From: Promethearchaeota archaeon
Lineage (GTDB): Archaea; Asgardarchaeota; Lokiarchaeia; Sigynarchaeales; SOKP01
DNA: 7,027 nucleotides
Direction: 5' to 3'
NCBI GenBank assembly: GCA_030605085.1
Contig: JAUWBH010000222.1
Span: 1 to 7,027 of the forward strand
This document shows, one piece after another, positions 5,505 through 7,027 of the stretch. The notes below the pieces were generated by a model that saw nothing but the letters and a program-made list of their open reading frames with translations, was not told the DNA's origin and made no database searches. How positions within the stretch are numbered: position 1 is the first letter of the stretch; every line of letters starts with the position of its first letter. Made by a program: the position numbers and the translations under genes.

Positions 5505-5838
5505 TTAAAATTTTAATTTATTAATTAATTTTCTAGCTTGTTCATTATATCTCATTTTTATTTCTTTTGAAAGATTCTTATAATTTTTTTTTTTCGGGAA
5601 CTTCGAAAGAAGTTTTACCTAATTTAATAAAGTTAAAAATGTCAAACGAGTCTATTCCGATTAGGGTCTCTTAATTCGGGAATTTTATTTAATAAATCCA
5701 TGACATATTTAAAATCCCTATGTTTTGAATAAACATACCGATACGATTCAGCAATTAGTTTTAAAGTTATTAGGGTATGTTATCTGATTTATCATATAAT
5801 TTTATTACATTGGAATTAATATCATTCTTAGTGGGAAA
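5505..5838 (-). pseudogene. Frameshifted coding remnant, family unknown
   Basis: Between the LRR gene and tRNA-Phe, the minus strand shows coding-like peptides in successive frames. The first runs from about 5838 to 5773 and includes NDINSNVIKLYDKSDNIP. The second runs from 5779 to the TGA at 5642-5644 and includes IAESYRYVYSKHRDFKYVMD and LLNKIPELRDPNRN. The third, from about 5648, includes FDIFNFIKLGKTSFEVPEK and runs into an A11 tract. The last, past that tract, includes LSKEIKMRYNEQARKLINKL and ends at TAA 5505-5507. Joining them needs about three frameshifts, one at the homopolymer. It may be a decayed gene following the LRR gene, a lost C-terminal extension of it, or partly chance. I do not recognise the family. 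The rest of 5354-5842 is AT-rich with nothing further I can support. Confidence 0.4.
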
Positions 5839-5842
5839 AAGT

Positions 5843-7027
5843 TTACATATTAACTTTTATTCCTTTTACACTTAACTTTTGTATAATCTTCTCAGCATTT
5901 GAATTTAGGAGATTATTTTGGACATTTAGAAATTTCAGGTTTGGGAGCTTCAGTAAGAATTTTGGGATGGTTGTAAGTTTATTGCCTTTTAAATTCAAGA
6001 TTATGAGTGACTTCAGGTTTTGAAAAGATGCTGGAAGGGATATTAATTTATTATCGATTAAACTTATAATACGAAGGGATTCAAGATTCCCTATGGATCC
6101 CGGAAGTTCTATTAATCCATTATAATCTAAATTTAACTCCAAAAGTGATTTCAGCTTTCCAAGGGATTCTGGTAAGTAAGTAATATTATAATTTTCATTC
6201 AAATTCAATTCTACAAGTAATTCTAGATTTCCGATAGATTCCGGTAAGGAACTAATTTGATTATACGATAAATCTAACTTCATTAACAATTCAAGATTAC
6301 AGAACGATTCTGGGAGGATTTCCAATTCATTTCGTGAAAGATCAAGTTTAAGAAGAGAATTAAGATTACCAAAAGATTCTGGAATGGTTGTTAATTGATT
6401 CCGGTGTAAGTCTAGTTCTTGAAGAGATTTAAGATTTCCGATGGATTTAGGGAGAGACACTAGGTTATTCTCATAAATAAACAGTTTTTCAAGTGATTCT
6501 AACTGCCCTAAAGATTCTGGGAGTGATTCTAACTGATTACTATAAAACCATAGGGTGAGAAGTGATTTAAGATTACCAATAGAAGCTGGAAGTACTTTAA
6601 GTTGATTTTCGGGTATTCCTAATTCTCGAATTGATTCAAGGTTGCCAAAAATATCAGGCAGAATGGTTAATTGATTGTTCTTAAATGACACTCTTCTAAG
6701 TGCTTTTAGATTTCCTATTGAGTTAGGAATAGTTGTTAATTTATCATACCTCACAAAAAGATCTTTAAGTGAAGTTAGATTTCCAATATCGTCTGGAAGT
6801 CTCATTAAGTCACAATTAGTTAAACCTAGCGTTAAAACTTCTTCGTTCTCAACTTTTACACCATAATCGCTCCAACCAATCTCATCTTCTTTAGGAAGTT
6901 CCTTGATTAATAATTTTTGTAATTCTTCTAATACCTTAAATTGTTCTGGTTTTACCCTAAATTTTTCTCTTAACCTTTGTCTTCTCTGAGAATCGATTTT
7001 AACCCTTTCTTCGATTTGTCCTTCTAC
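5843..7027 (-). CDS. Leucine-rich-repeat protein, 5'-partial
   Basis: The minus-strand frame is open from the window edge at 7027 to the stop at 5843-5845 (394 residues visible). The ATG at 6805 is internal: the 74 codons before it contain no stop and already include the first repeat (EEVLTLGLTNCDLMRLP). The first roughly 58 visible residues are charged and probably helical, with WSDYGVKVENEE leading into the repeats, a junction I associate with Lokiarchaeal LRR proteins. About 13-14 repeats follow, nearly all 23 residues with consensus L..L.L..N.L..LPESIGNL.SL, plus one 24-residue repeat (VELNLNENYNITYLPESLG). The protein ends with a capping-like segment (KIIQKLSVKGIKVNM). There is no membrane segment or signal peptide in the visible part. 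LRR solenoids bind proteins; the partner cannot be told from sequence. A further N-terminal domain may lie beyond the window. Confidence 0.9.
   Translation of the reverse strand, partial: VEGQIEERVKIDSQRRQRLREKFRVKPEQFKVLEELQKLLIKELPKEDEIGWSDYGVKVENEEVLTLGLTNCDLMRLPDDIGNLTSLKDLFVRYDKLTTIPNSIGNLKALRRVSFKNNQLTILPDIFGNLESIRELGIPENQLKVLPASIGNLKSLLTLWFYSNQLESLPESLGQLESLEKLFIYENNLVSLPKSIGNLKSLQELDLHRNQLTTIPESFGNLNSLLKLDLSRNELEILPESFCNLELLMKLDLSYNQISSLPESIGNLELLVELNLNENYNITYLPESLGKLKSLLELNLDYNGLIELPGSIGNLESLRIISLIDNKLISLPASFQNLKSLIILNLKGNKLTTIPKFLLKLPNLKFLNVQNNLLNSNAEKIIQKLSVKGIKVNM

Noticed and set aside
5900..6800. Regular 69-bp periodicity that could suggest a tandem-repeat locus or CRISPR-like array.
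   Set aside because: The period equals 23 codons and coincides with the leucine-rich repeats. The units diverge at the DNA level and have no spacer structure.
6675..6866. Plus-strand open frame opposite the LRR gene.
   Set aside because: It mirrors the repeat codons of a clear LRR protein, and its sequence shows no domain.

Overview
The window looks like Asgard archaeal DNA, most likely from a Lokiarchaeia/Promethearchaeota-type genome. It is very AT-rich. Both tRNA genes carry bulge-helix-bulge (BHB) introns, which only archaeal or eukaryotic-type tRNA splicing removes. A Nep1 (EMG1) rRNA methyltransferase is present. Two adjacent proteins join a seven-helix membrane domain to a C-terminal longin/roadblock-like domain of the kind abundant in Asgard archaea. 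A long leucine-rich-repeat (LRR) protein has the 'LPESIGNL..L' repeat that I associate with Lokiarchaeal genomes. The lineage is inferred from gene content, not from a search.

Layout, left to right. Bases 2-571 (+) hold the 3' part of nep1, cut by the window edge. Bases 625-725 (+) are tRNA-Gly(TCC), interrupted by a 30-nt intron between positions 53 and 54. Bases 726-1068 hold no gene, but carry an inverted TATA-like pair and a strong hairpin/T-run terminator that may bound a small RNA. Bases 1069-2208 and 2205-2714 (+) form a translationally coupled pair: an SPL-family radical SAM protein (spore photoproduct lyase-like) and a short AlkD-like protein, a probable DNA-repair unit. Convergent to it, on the minus strand at 5000-3867 and 3839-2751, lies a two-gene operon of paralogous 7TM-longin-like proteins. 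Bases 5190-5353 (+) are tRNA-Phe(GAA), split by three introns at 19/20, 30/31 and 52/53, each exactly 30 nt. Bases 5354-5842 hold no intact gene, but the minus strand has a frameshifted coding remnant. Bases 5843-7027 (-) are an LRR protein whose 5' end lies outside the window.

The two most notable items are the introns and the membrane pair. Four tRNA introns of identical length, all outside the usual 37/38 site, can each be placed to the base by a BHB motif and a restored cloverleaf. The tandem 7TM proteins have a cytosolic tail of a fold used by regulators of small GTPases. They are therefore candidates for receptor-like proteins that feed the expanded Asgard GTPase repertoire; that role is inference. 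The other genes are recognisable housekeeping or repair functions and do not obviously form one pathway.
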